From the NCBI GenBank assembly GCA_041390365.1, contig JAWKQB010000001.1, positions 1,116,001-1,180,000 on the forward strand: a DNA stretch of 64,000 nucleotides, given 5' to 3'. Below the pieces are notes generated by a model, which saw nothing but the letters and a program-made list of their open reading frames with translations, was not told where the DNA came from and searched no databases. The position numbers and the translations under genes were made by a program. Source of the DNA: Syntrophotaleaceae bacterium (lineage in GTDB: Bacteria; Desulfobacterota; Desulfuromonadia; Desulfuromonadales; Syntrophotaleaceae). Below are positions 47,373 through 55,472 of the stretch, in pieces (position 1 is the first letter of the stretch; the number at the start of each line of letters is the position of its first letter).

Positions 47373-47458
47373 ATCGAAATCGGGTGTCAGCCTTTTTCGG
47401 CCTCCGGATTTGGTATTCAAGCCGAAAGCCAAAGGCCGAATTCGATCCCGATTTCGAT
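47373..47458 (+). promoter_or_regulatory. Long nested dyad in the leader of the activator gene
   Basis: A perfect 12-bp inverted repeat, ATCGAAATCGGG (47373-47384) with CCCGATTTCGAT (47447-47458), encloses a second one (TTCGGCCT with AGGCCGAA) and a short TTTGG/CCAAA pair. In RNA it would form an extended hairpin ending 32 nt before the start codon; as DNA it could be an operator. Confidence 0.6.
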
Positions 47459-47490
47459 GAACACGTTATTCCAATGTGAAGGAACATCCT

Positions 47491-48867
47491 ATGGAACGAG
47501 CAACCCAGGACATCATTCTGGATTCGATCAATGAAGGGGTTTTCACCGTCGATCCCGAATGGCGGATTACAAGTTTCAATCGCGCTGCGGAGCGGATCAC
47601 CGGCATCGATCGGGAGGAGGCGCTGGGGCGGCCCTGCTGGGAGGTGTTCCGGGCCAGTATCTGCGAGAAGGAGTGCGTTCTGCGGCAGACCATGAAGACG
47701 GGAAAGCCGATTTTCAACCGGACGGCCTACATCGTCAGCGATGAGGGTTCCCGCATTCCGATACGCATATCGACGGCCCTGCTCAAAGACAGCCGGGGAC
47801 GGGTCGTGGGCGGGGTGGAAACCTTTCAGGATCTGAGCCAGGTGGAGGAACTCAGAAAGGAACTGGAGTCCCGTTTCACCTTCGAGGATATCATCGGGCG
47901 CAGCGCACCCATGCTGGAACTCTTCAACATCCTTCCCCAGATTGCCGAAAGCGGCAGCACCGTGCTCCTGGAAGGAGGCAGCGGTACCGGCAAGGAACTC
48001 TTTGCCCGGGCCATTCACAACCTTTCTCCTCGACGCCATAAGCGGTTTGTGGCGGTCAATTGCGGGGCCCTGCCCGATACCCTGCTCGAATCCGAGCTTT
48101 TCGGCTACAAGGCCGGAGCCTTCACCGACGCGCGCCGCGACAAGCCGGGTCGCTTCTCCATGGCCGAGGGCGGAACTCTCTTCCTGGACGAAATCGGGGA
48201 CATCTCCCCCGCAATGCAGGTGCGTCTCCTTCGGGTATTGCAGGAACGCTGTATAGAACCGTTGGGGTCGGTCGAATCCGAACCGATGAATGTGCGCATC
48301 CTGGCGGCCAGCAACAAAAGTCTGTCCGAACTGGTCCGGGAGGGAAGCTTCCGGGAGGACCTTTTCTACCGGATTCGCGTTATTCATCTGCAGATCCCGG
48401 CTCTTTCCCGGAGAAGGGAGGACATTCCCCTCCTGGTAAACCATTTCATAAACAAATTCAATCGCTTGCAGAACCGTCAGATTGCCGGCCTCTCCCATGA
48501 AGTGCTGACCCGCCTGATGGAATATGACTACCCGGGAAATGTCAGGGAGCTGGAAAATATCCTGGAACACGCTTTTGTACTGTGCCGCAGTGGCCTGATC
48601 GAGATGCAGCATCTGCCGCCCGAATTCCGTCCAAAGGATTTTCCACAACTGCCCCGTACGGCAGGATCAAACAATCTCGAAGCCATGGAAAAGGCTTTGA
48701 TTACCGAAGCCCTTTATCGTCACAATGGAAGCCGAAAAAGGACCGCCCGCGACCTTGGCATCGATACCAGTACCCTCTACCGCAAGATCAGAGCTCACGG
48801 GATCGAAGCGCCATCCACAGACGGAAGGACCAGGGAAAAACTCCTGCGGGATTCTGATCCAAAATAA
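47491..48867 (+). CDS. PAS-AAA+-Fis sigma-54-dependent transcriptional activator
   Basis: This 458-residue enhancer-binding protein has a PAS sensor (1-110, with Cys in EVFRASICEKECVLRQ that could hold a redox or metal signal), an AAA+ core with Walker A GGSGTGKEL, and a Fis-type helix-turn-helix (about 415-440, RTARDLGIDTSTLYRKI). The sigma-54 contact loop reads GAFTDA (209-214) instead of GAFTGA. ATG 47491 has AAGGA upstream. Divergent placement next to the ORP-like operon matches the regulator position in Desulfovibrio orp loci. Confidence 0.93.
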   Translation: MERATQDIILDSINEGVFTVDPEWRITSFNRAAERITGIDREEALGRPCWEVFRASICEKECVLRQTMKTGKPIFNRTAYIVSDEGSRIPIRISTALLKDSRGRVVGGVETFQDLSQVEELRKELESRFTFEDIIGRSAPMLELFNILPQIAESGSTVLLEGGSGTGKELFARAIHNLSPRRHKRFVAVNCGALPDTLLESELFGYKAGAFTDARRDKPGRFSMAEGGTLFLDEIGDISPAMQVRLLRVLQERCIEPLGSVESEPMNVRILAASNKSLSELVREGSFREDLFYRIRVIHLQIPALSRRREDIPLLVNHFINKFNRLQNRQIAGLSHEVLTRLMEYDYPGNVRELENILEHAFVLCRSGLIEMQHLPPEFRPKDFPQLPRTAGSNNLEAMEKALITEALYRHNGSRKRTARDLGIDTSTLYRKIRAHGIEAPSTDGRTREKLLRDSDPK

Positions 48868-48980
48868 AGGCCGAGGACAGCTGTTGGAAACGTTGCGACT
48901 CTCTTGGTGCTATAATAAATCATGTGAAAAGACAAATCTTCGCACACATTGTCCACTGCTTCAGAAAAAAGGAGTCGACT

Positions 48981-49406
48981 ATGCCTTTCGAAGGTCTGAA
49001 TTATCCGGAACTCTGGAAGAAGGCGGAAAAGCATTATGAAAACGGTCTTCCCGGGGTCGATCTGAACGATCTGGTTTATGCGGCAAACAAGGGGAAGGCG
49101 AAACTTGAAGGGCTTGGCAATCCTCCCGAGGGATTGGAAGATCTCTGGGAGGACCTGCACCATATGGTCGATCTCTGCCGGGATTACCATATCGGCATTT
49201 ATAAGGATATATCCTGGGATATGATGCAAAAGATCGCGGGAGCCGTTGCCTACTTCGTCACCCCTTTCGATCTGGTTCCCGATGTGCTTCCAAAAATCGG
49301 CTATCTGGATGACGCTGCCGTCATTCAGTATGCGCTGAAAGGAACCCGCAACGATCTGGACGGTTATCTGCGATGGAGAAGGGAGCGCAATCGGCATCAG
49401 GCCTGA
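48981..49406 (+). CDS. DUF1232 (YkvA-like) protein
   Basis: This 141-residue protein carries the DUF1232 core IAGAVAYFVTPFDLVPDVLPKIGYLDDAAVI, a short, partly hydrophobic segment widespread in bacteria and of unknown function. A helical domain (about 1-75) lies before it. ATG 48981 has AAAGGAG upstream. It is a single rightward gene convergent with the YqaE-like gene. Confidence 0.88.
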   Translation: MPFEGLNYPELWKKAEKHYENGLPGVDLNDLVYAANKGKAKLEGLGNPPEGLEDLWEDLHHMVDLCRDYHIGIYKDISWDMMQKIAGAVAYFVTPFDLVPDVLPKIGYLDDAAVIQYALKGTRNDLDGYLRWRRERNRHQA

Positions 49407-49441
49407 AAGGCTTGGGTGAAAAGACCAGCGGTGGGTGTCCT

Positions 49442-49600
49442 TCAGTACTTGGCGATGACCCAGACGGCGTGAATGATTCCCGGAATATATCCAAGAATCG
49501 TCAGCAGCAGGTTTATCCAGAAGTGTTTTCCGATGCCGACCTGGAGAAAAACCCCCAGGGGAGGAATGAAAATGGCGATCAATATGCGCAACAGGTCCAT
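49442..49600 (-). CDS. YqaE/Pmp3-family small membrane protein
   Basis: This 52-residue protein, shorter than usual gene-calling cut-offs, is complete: two membrane helices (LLRILIAIFIPPLGVFLQVG and FWINLLLTILGYIPGIIHAV) with the Pmp3 signature IPPLGVFL and GYIPGIIHA. Family members are linked to salt and membrane stress. GGAGGAG lies 11 nt upstream of the ATG. The next leftward gene upstream is another small membrane protein, 34 bp away. Confidence 0.9.
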   Translation of the reverse strand: MDLLRILIAIFIPPLGVFLQVGIGKHFWINLLLTILGYIPGIIHAVWVIAKY

Positions 49601-49634
49601 GTCTATGCCCTTGCTCCTCCTCCGGCCGGATCAG

Positions 49635-49778
49635 CTAGAACAGCCAGAAAAGCAGCAGGATAATGAGGATGAGTACCAGGATGCCGCTGGGATAGTAGCC
49701 CCAGCCTCTGCTGTACGGCCAAGTCGGAATAACGGTTAGGATGAGGAGAACGAGGATGATGACCAGCAGGATTTCCAT
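49635..49778 (-). CDS. DUF3309-family small membrane protein
   Basis: This 47-residue protein has two hydrophobic segments flanking the DUF3309 signature PTWPYSRGWGYYPSG. The function is unknown. GGAGGAAATT precedes the ATG. It overlaps the end of the upstream exported-protein frame by 43 bp in a different frame. With the adjacent YqaE-like gene it forms a pair of small stress-type membrane proteins. Confidence 0.87.
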   Translation of the reverse strand: MEILLVIILVLLILTVIPTWPYSRGWGYYPSGILVLILIILLLFWLF

Positions 49779-50821
49779 GAATTTCCTCCGTTCTGTTTCA
49801 AGCGGATGCTGTTCTCGAAATTTTTGCTGTATTCAATGAACATTTTATCACCTGCCATGGAAAAGTGGAGGATGGCTGTCTTTTTTCCCACTTTCTGCTC
49901 GTTCTTTTCCTGTAATCTTTCCTGCTGTTGGCGCTCCCGCCGTTTAATATCCAGGTATCTTGATTTTTCCAGCTCGAAGAGCTGGTCGTGATACTGCTCG
50001 GTCAGGTCGTACCACAGCTCCGTGGCGGCTGAGTAGCGTTTCGCCGGTGGCATATGCCTGGTTTCCAGATAGGCCTGCAGAGCCAGGTAGTAGCGAACCG
50101 CGTTACGTTCCACCATCCCCCTGACTCCCTTGATATATTCCGGATTGTCCTTGTCTCCTCCGACCCTTGTAAACCCGATTTTGTCCCTTCCCAGAGTAGC
50201 GAGGTAACTGCGGGTGGCCATACGGCTGGCAAAACTGGAACGATGGCTGGTTCTGACGGAGAGAAAACTGCCCTGGGCAACGGGGATGGCCTTTACTTCC
50301 AGGCGGTAATCACTGGTTCCAAAAGGCCCCTCCGGAGCAACCAGTGCGACATGGAAAAAGTCCTTGCGGTTTTCCCTGAGCAGAAAATCGTATTTCAGTT
50401 CGTAAGCCTCCCCGGGCGCTTCGTAATATTTGCGTCCTACGTAAAAGGTCAATTGCGGCCGTCCCTTCCCTTCCCGCGCCTTCCAGGTGCAGGCCTTGAT
50501 ATTCAGTATCACCGGAAAAATTTCGCACCAGTTGCCGGGACTGGACAAGATTTCGGCCAAAGACGCAAAGTCCCGTTTAAGAACGGCATAAATTTCCGCC
50601 TCCTCAATCTCATCTCCGGTTTGGGAGACGACCTGAATCGGCATGGCCGAGGAGGGTCTTGCCAAAAAGGCCTGGTAGCTGCGCCGCAACGCGGCTTCTC
50701 CGTCCCGGGCGGTACAGGGTGAAGGCATCAGTATCCCCGCCAGCAGCGGACAGACCAGAAAAAGGAATAATTTCTTCAAGTTAAACCTGAACTTTATTGG
50801 TCTAATGATCATATTTATCAT
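49736..50821 (-). CDS. Exported protein of unknown function
   Basis: This 361-residue protein has an N-terminal signal peptide (LFLFLVCPLLAGILMPSPCTA, ending about residue 38). The mature protein begins GEAALRRSYQAFLARP, contains a central beta-rich region (about 95-200) and ends in a Lys/Glu/Gln-rich helix (RERQQQERLQEKNEQK). The start overlaps the treY stop by 20 bp (ATG 50821; 50812 also possible), so it is probably in the glgE-treS-treZ-treY transcript. The last ~15 residues (Ser/Trp-rich) overlap the DUF3309 gene in another frame. No family is recognised. Confidence 0.7.
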   Translation of the reverse strand: MINMIIRPIKFRFNLKKLFLFLVCPLLAGILMPSPCTARDGEAALRRSYQAFLARPSSAMPIQVVSQTGDEIEEAEIYAVLKRDFASLAEILSSPGNWCEIFPVILNIKACTWKAREGKGRPQLTFYVGRKYYEAPGEAYELKYDFLLRENRKDFFHVALVAPEGPFGTSDYRLEVKAIPVAQGSFLSVRTSHRSSFASRMATRSYLATLGRDKIGFTRVGGDKDNPEYIKGVRGMVERNAVRYYLALQAYLETRHMPPAKRYSAATELWYDLTEQYHDQLFELEKSRYLDIKRRERQQQERLQEKNEQKVGKKTAILHFSMAGDKMFIEYSKNFENSIRLKQNGGNSWKSCWSSSSFSSS

Positions 50822-53618
50822 CTCTTTGCATGTTTTTGTTGACCAGAAGCGCCACCGGAAAATTGTTCAGAAGGTGTCCCAATCTCCAGTGTTCCCGGTT
50901 TGTCAGCGCCTCCCCGGTCAGAACATTGTGCCACACCTGATCCCGCTCCTCCAGATCCAATCCGGTATCCTCCCAGATGTCCTCTCCCATGGGCCACTGT
51001 CCCTCCTCAACCAGACCGGTCAACAGTCTCGGCACGACGGTGACGACTCTTCGGCTATTCAGAGTTCGTGCAAAAGCGATCACACGATGATGATGCTTCC
51101 CCTGGACCAGAAGGGGATGATACTCGCCCTGATTGAAGATTTCCGGCCTCTGGCTGCGCTGTTGAAGGGCCCGGTGAACGAGATACATCTTTATTGCACC
51201 GCTCGAAGGATCGGTCAACAGGCCTGAGATGAGGCCAGGAAGATCGCTGTTTTCCTTTTCTCGCATTTTTTTCAGGAGCTTTTTTCGATAAGGAAAATCG
51301 ACCGGACGCCGATTGTCGGGGTCGACCAGGCTGAAATCCCAGAGTTCCGTTCCCTGATAAAAGTCGGGGACTCCCGGGGCGGTGACCTTGATCAAGGCCT
51401 GCCCGAGAGAATTCAGGATGCCGAACCATGCCACCATCCTCTGAAAGGGCAAAAACTCTTCCCAAAACGGGTTTTGAGTGCCGGCGTCAAGGGTTGCTTC
51501 GATGAAATGCAGAAAAGCCTTTTCGTACTCCTCATCCGATCTCAGCCAGGCGGTATGCACCTTGGCTTCACGAACCGCCTTGATGAAATAGTCCTTTATG
51601 CGGTTCCTGAACTCATCTCCGATTTCACCGCAGGGCGGGTAAACCCCGACCAGGGTCTGGTAAAAAAAATACTCGTCATTGGTATCAGGCACCTTCCTCC
51701 GGCCCAGTGTTCCCCGGTGGACTCGGTTGATCCGCTTCCAGGTCCTGATCCGCCTGGCCCATTCGCGAGGAATTTCGGACAGGACATTGAGCCGGGCGCG
51801 AACATCCTCCCCTCTTTTGGTGTCGTGGGTGGCGGTGGCGTTCATGGCATGCGGCCATTTTTTTTGGCGCTGCCCGTTGAAATCGTGGAATTTGTCCAGG
51901 TCCAGGCCGAAGCGGTCCGGTTCTCCGCCCACTTCGTTCAGGGAGAGCAGACGGTTGTAAACGTAGAAAAGGGTGTCCTCGACACCCTTGGCCATCAGGG
52001 TGCCCGTATACTGCTGAAACCGCATCACGAAATGGAGATACTCTCCCCGCTCTTTTTCACCGATGTGCTCCTCGAACCGAAGCAGGAGAATCTTTTCGAT
52101 GAAGTCCAGTTCATGCAGCAGCGCCGGATTCTCCCGACGTGCAGCGGAAACCGCTGCCCTCATGGTGCGGAAATCGGCCTCGCGGCCGTTGCCGGGCCCG
52201 ATATAGGTGCGATAAACCGGGTAGCCGACCATGATGGCGGCAAGCGACTGTTTGAGGCTGTCCATGGTGATATCGCTGCCGTAGCGGTGGCGGCTGATGA
52301 GGGTTTTCAACAGATGGGCCAGGTTGTTGATGTCTCCAAACATATGTTTATCGACGATCAGCCGTTTTTTGCTCCGCCGCAATGCATCATAATCCTCCTT
52401 CAGACCGGAAAAAGCGGCATAAATCTCCGAAAACCTCTTTTCCGATTCCGCCTTGCAGAAAACCCCGTTGACGACGGGAAGAAAATCGTAACCGGTGGTT
52501 CCCTGGATCGGCCAGTCGGGCAACTCCTCCCCGCCAGTCAGAATCTTCTCGGCAAGGATGTAGACCTCTTCTCCGGTCTCCTGTCTCAACCTCACCATGT
52601 AATCGCCCGGCAAATAGATGCTGTCGACATGATCGAGCCGCAGACCGGTTATCAGTCCCCGTGAGAGGAGCTGCAGTATCAGACTGTGGGTTTCGCGGAA
52701 CACCTCGGCTTCGCTGGCATTCAGAGCAATCAGGTCGTTGATGGTGAAAAACCGCCGATAATTGATCTCCTCGCAAGCGACTTTCCAAAATGACAGGCGA
52801 AACCATTGCTCGGCCAGCAGGCTTTCCAGGGCATTGAAGCTTTCCGGGCGGCCCCGGGTGCCGTTGAAAACCTCTACCGTCTGGTCAAAGGCTTTTCGGA
52901 CGTCCCTGTTTTGATACATTTCGGCCAGAGTGTGCTTGACGAATTTGAGCTGTTCATACCGTTCCTGTTCCGTGGCTTCCCCCGGGAGCGTTTTGAGGAT
53001 GTACAAAATCCCCAGTAACTTGATGAAGTCGGGGTGGTCTTCCCCCAATTTGCGGCGCAGCGGCGCCAGATGGGGGGTTAGAATTTTGGGGTAGGATTCG
53101 GGGCGGACCGGAAACCGGAAAAATCCGTAGGAGATCTGAAAACCGTCCTCTCCGAATTCCAGACGGATGTCGCCGTTCTCCAGGGCTTCGGAAAAATAAC
53201 TGGCCAGAAAGGGAACCAGGACCTTTCCCCGAACGGCTTCGTAATAGTGGTCCCAGTCGATATCGAAATAACGGTGAAACCTCGAATTGGGACCATTTTC
53301 AAGAACATCACCCAGAAAAGGATTGCGGGAATCGAAAGCCATGTGGTTGGGAACGATATCCTGAATCCATCCCATCCCCGCCCCTTTGATCCGTTCTGCA
53401 AGGGTCACGAACCCTTCCCAGCCTCCCAGTTCGGGATTGATTTCCCGGGGGTCGACCACATCGTAACCGTGGGTGCTTCCGGGCCTGGACAGGAAAATGG
53501 GGGAAGCATAAAGATCGGATATGCCGAGCTCTTTCAGGTAGTCGACGATTTCTCCGGCCTGACTGAATCCGAAGTTCGGTTCGAATTGCAGCCGATAGCT
53601 GGCAATAGGAATGCGCAT
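50802..53618 (-). CDS. treY: Maltooligosyltrehalose synthase (TreY)
   Basis: This 938-residue GH13 enzyme converts the reducing end of maltodextrins to a trehalosyl unit. The first-strand motif STHGYDVVD, the QDIVPNHMAF region, the nucleophile Asp in GLRLDHVDS, the acid Glu in YILAEKILTGGE and the ATATHDTKRGEDVR motif specific for TreY are present. Length is in the usual upper range. The start is 15 bp after the treZ stop. Acting with TreZ it releases trehalose from glycogen-like glucan. Confidence 0.96.
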   Translation of the reverse strand: MRIPIASYRLQFEPNFGFSQAGEIVDYLKELGISDLYASPIFLSRPGSTHGYDVVDPREINPELGGWEGFVTLAERIKGAGMGWIQDIVPNHMAFDSRNPFLGDVLENGPNSRFHRYFDIDWDHYYEAVRGKVLVPFLASYFSEALENGDIRLEFGEDGFQISYGFFRFPVRPESYPKILTPHLAPLRRKLGEDHPDFIKLLGILYILKTLPGEATEQERYEQLKFVKHTLAEMYQNRDVRKAFDQTVEVFNGTRGRPESFNALESLLAEQWFRLSFWKVACEEINYRRFFTINDLIALNASEAEVFRETHSLILQLLSRGLITGLRLDHVDSIYLPGDYMVRLRQETGEEVYILAEKILTGGEELPDWPIQGTTGYDFLPVVNGVFCKAESEKRFSEIYAAFSGLKEDYDALRRSKKRLIVDKHMFGDINNLAHLLKTLISRHRYGSDITMDSLKQSLAAIMVGYPVYRTYIGPGNGREADFRTMRAAVSAARRENPALLHELDFIEKILLLRFEEHIGEKERGEYLHFVMRFQQYTGTLMAKGVEDTLFYVYNRLLSLNEVGGEPDRFGLDLDKFHDFNGQRQKKWPHAMNATATHDTKRGEDVRARLNVLSEIPREWARRIRTWKRINRVHRGTLGRRKVPDTNDEYFFYQTLVGVYPPCGEIGDEFRNRIKDYFIKAVREAKVHTAWLRSDEEYEKAFLHFIEATLDAGTQNPFWEEFLPFQRMVAWFGILNSLGQALIKVTAPGVPDFYQGTELWDFSLVDPDNRRPVDFPYRKKLLKKMREKENSDLPGLISGLLTDPSSGAIKMYLVHRALQQRSQRPEIFNQGEYHPLLVQGKHHHRVIAFARTLNSRRVVTVVPRLLTGLVEEGQWPMGEDIWEDTGLDLEERDQVWHNVLTGEALTNREHWRLGHLLNNFPVALLVNKNMQRDDKYDH

Positions 53619-53633
53619 GGTCGGTATCCTCGC

Positions 53634-55460
53634 CTATTCGGCCAGATAAAGATGGCAGCTCCAAGGGGACAAGCGGACCGGTTCACCCTCTTCCGCAGGC
53701 CCCGGCAACGGTGCATCCGGTTCAAGCCATTCTTCTGCCGCTGAATTCAGGACCCTGTTCCATTTGTCGGGAAGGTCCCCGTCGGGAAAATCCACAGTCA
53801 CGGACCGGTCGCTGAAGTTCATCAGACAGAAAATCCGACTTTCTCCCTTTTCCCTCCTGATCGACACATATCCTTGGTTTTCATCAACCCGGACCTGAAA
53901 CCCCTTGCGGTCAACAGCGGCCAGGGACGGAATCTGCCTGCGCAGGGTCAGCAGACGCTGGTAGAAATCGACCATGATCCGGTGACGGCCGCCCTGCCGC
54001 AGGCTCCAGTCCAGTCGGGATCGGGCGAAAACGGCGGCATCGTGTGGGTCCGGCGGCTCCTTGTCCCAGGCGAAAGCGCGGAACTCCTCTTTTCGCCCCT
54101 TGCGCACGGCCGCGACGATATCCGGGTCTGAAAAATCGGCGAAATAAAGAAACGGCGCTTTTTCCGCATACTCCTCGCCCATGAAAAGCAGGGGAACGTA
54201 AGGGGACAAAAGAACGGCTGCCGCGGCCAGCTTGGCTTTTTCGAACCCGACCAGAGCGATCAGCCGTTCCCCCCAAAGCCGGTTTCCAACCTGGTCGTGG
54301 TTCTGGATAAAAGCCGGCAGTTGACGAATCGGTCTTCGCGCCGAGGAACTGCCGTGACGACGGCGCCGATAAACGGAATATCGCCAGTCGTAGACAAACC
54401 CTTCCCGATAGGCTTTGGCCAGGTCTTCAATACGCCCGAAATCGGCATAGTAACCCTGCCTTTCGCCGGTCAGGAGTGCGTGCAGCGAATGGTGAAAATC
54501 CTCGTTGAACTGGGCGGAAAAACCGAAGCCGCCCTCATTCCGGGGACGGATGACGCGAACATCGTTGAGATCGCTTTCAGCGATCAGGTGGCAGGGTCTC
54601 CCCGTTTTGGACGTCTCCTGATCCATGGTTTCCGCCAGTTCCTGCAGAAATGGTCGTGAGGAAAAATCGTAGATGGCATGAACCGCATCCAGGCGAAGGG
54701 CGTCGACGTGAAAATGGCGACGCCAGTACAGGGCGTTCTCAATGAAATACCGGCGCACCTCGTCGCTGTCGGCACTGTCGTAGTTCACCGCCTCCCCCCA
54801 GGGGGTTTTGTAGCGACTTGTGAAATAGGGACCGAAATCCCGCAGATAGTTCCCCTCGGGCCCGAGATGGTTGTAAACGACATCCAGAACGACCTCGAGG
54901 CCCTGGTGGTGGCAGGCGTTTACGAGCTGTTTCAAACCCTGCGAACCGCCGTAGCTGTTCTGCACAGCATAGGGACAGGCGCCGTCATATCCCCAGTTCC
55001 TGGCGCCGGGGAATTGGGCCACAGGCATGATCTGGAGGGCCGTCACGCCCAGGCGGTACAGCTCCTCGAGGCGGGGAATGATCGCGTCGAAGGTGCCCTC
55101 GGCGGTAAAGGTCCCAACGTGCAGCTCATAGAGAACCCAATCTTCCAAAGGCCTCGGGCGCCGGGCATGGTCGGTCCAGGGAAAAGTATCGTGGTCGACG
55201 ATCTCCGAAGGCCCATGCACCCCCTCCGGCTGATAGAAGGAAGCAGGGTCCGGCCGCTCCCGGTCGCCATCCAGACGCAACAGGTAGCGGGTTCCGGGGC
55301 GAACATCTTCCACCGATGCCTGCCAGTATCCCCTCTCCCGGCGCTGCATGGGGATGATTCTTTCCGCGGGAGTGAGCAGCCGCACCTCCAGCCGCTCAGC
55401 CCTGGGAGCCCAAACGGTAAAGGTGCAGGAATCTTTGTGGACTACCGCGCCAAGATCCAT
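53634..55460 (-). CDS. treZ: Maltooligosyltrehalose trehalohydrolase (TreZ)
   Basis: This 608-residue GH13 enzyme has an N-terminal carbohydrate-binding domain (FTVWAPRAERLEVRL), the (beta/alpha)8 core with Asp in DALRLDAVHAIYD, Glu in LIAESDLND and Asp in FIQNHDQVGNR, and a C-terminal beta domain. It hydrolyses the trehalosyl end made by TreY. GGGAGG precedes the ATG. It is 12 bp after the treS-maltokinase gene. Confidence 0.96.
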   Translation of the reverse strand: MDLGAVVHKDSCTFTVWAPRAERLEVRLLTPAERIIPMQRRERGYWQASVEDVRPGTRYLLRLDGDRERPDPASFYQPEGVHGPSEIVDHDTFPWTDHARRPRPLEDWVLYELHVGTFTAEGTFDAIIPRLEELYRLGVTALQIMPVAQFPGARNWGYDGACPYAVQNSYGGSQGLKQLVNACHHQGLEVVLDVVYNHLGPEGNYLRDFGPYFTSRYKTPWGEAVNYDSADSDEVRRYFIENALYWRRHFHVDALRLDAVHAIYDFSSRPFLQELAETMDQETSKTGRPCHLIAESDLNDVRVIRPRNEGGFGFSAQFNEDFHHSLHALLTGERQGYYADFGRIEDLAKAYREGFVYDWRYSVYRRRRHGSSSARRPIRQLPAFIQNHDQVGNRLWGERLIALVGFEKAKLAAAAVLLSPYVPLLFMGEEYAEKAPFLYFADFSDPDIVAAVRKGRKEEFRAFAWDKEPPDPHDAAVFARSRLDWSLRQGGRHRIMVDFYQRLLTLRRQIPSLAAVDRKGFQVRVDENQGYVSIRREKGESRIFCLMNFSDRSVTVDFPDGDLPDKWNRVLNSAAEEWLEPDAPLPGPAEEGEPVRLSPWSCHLYLAE

Positions 55461-55472
55461 CGCAGATCCTCC

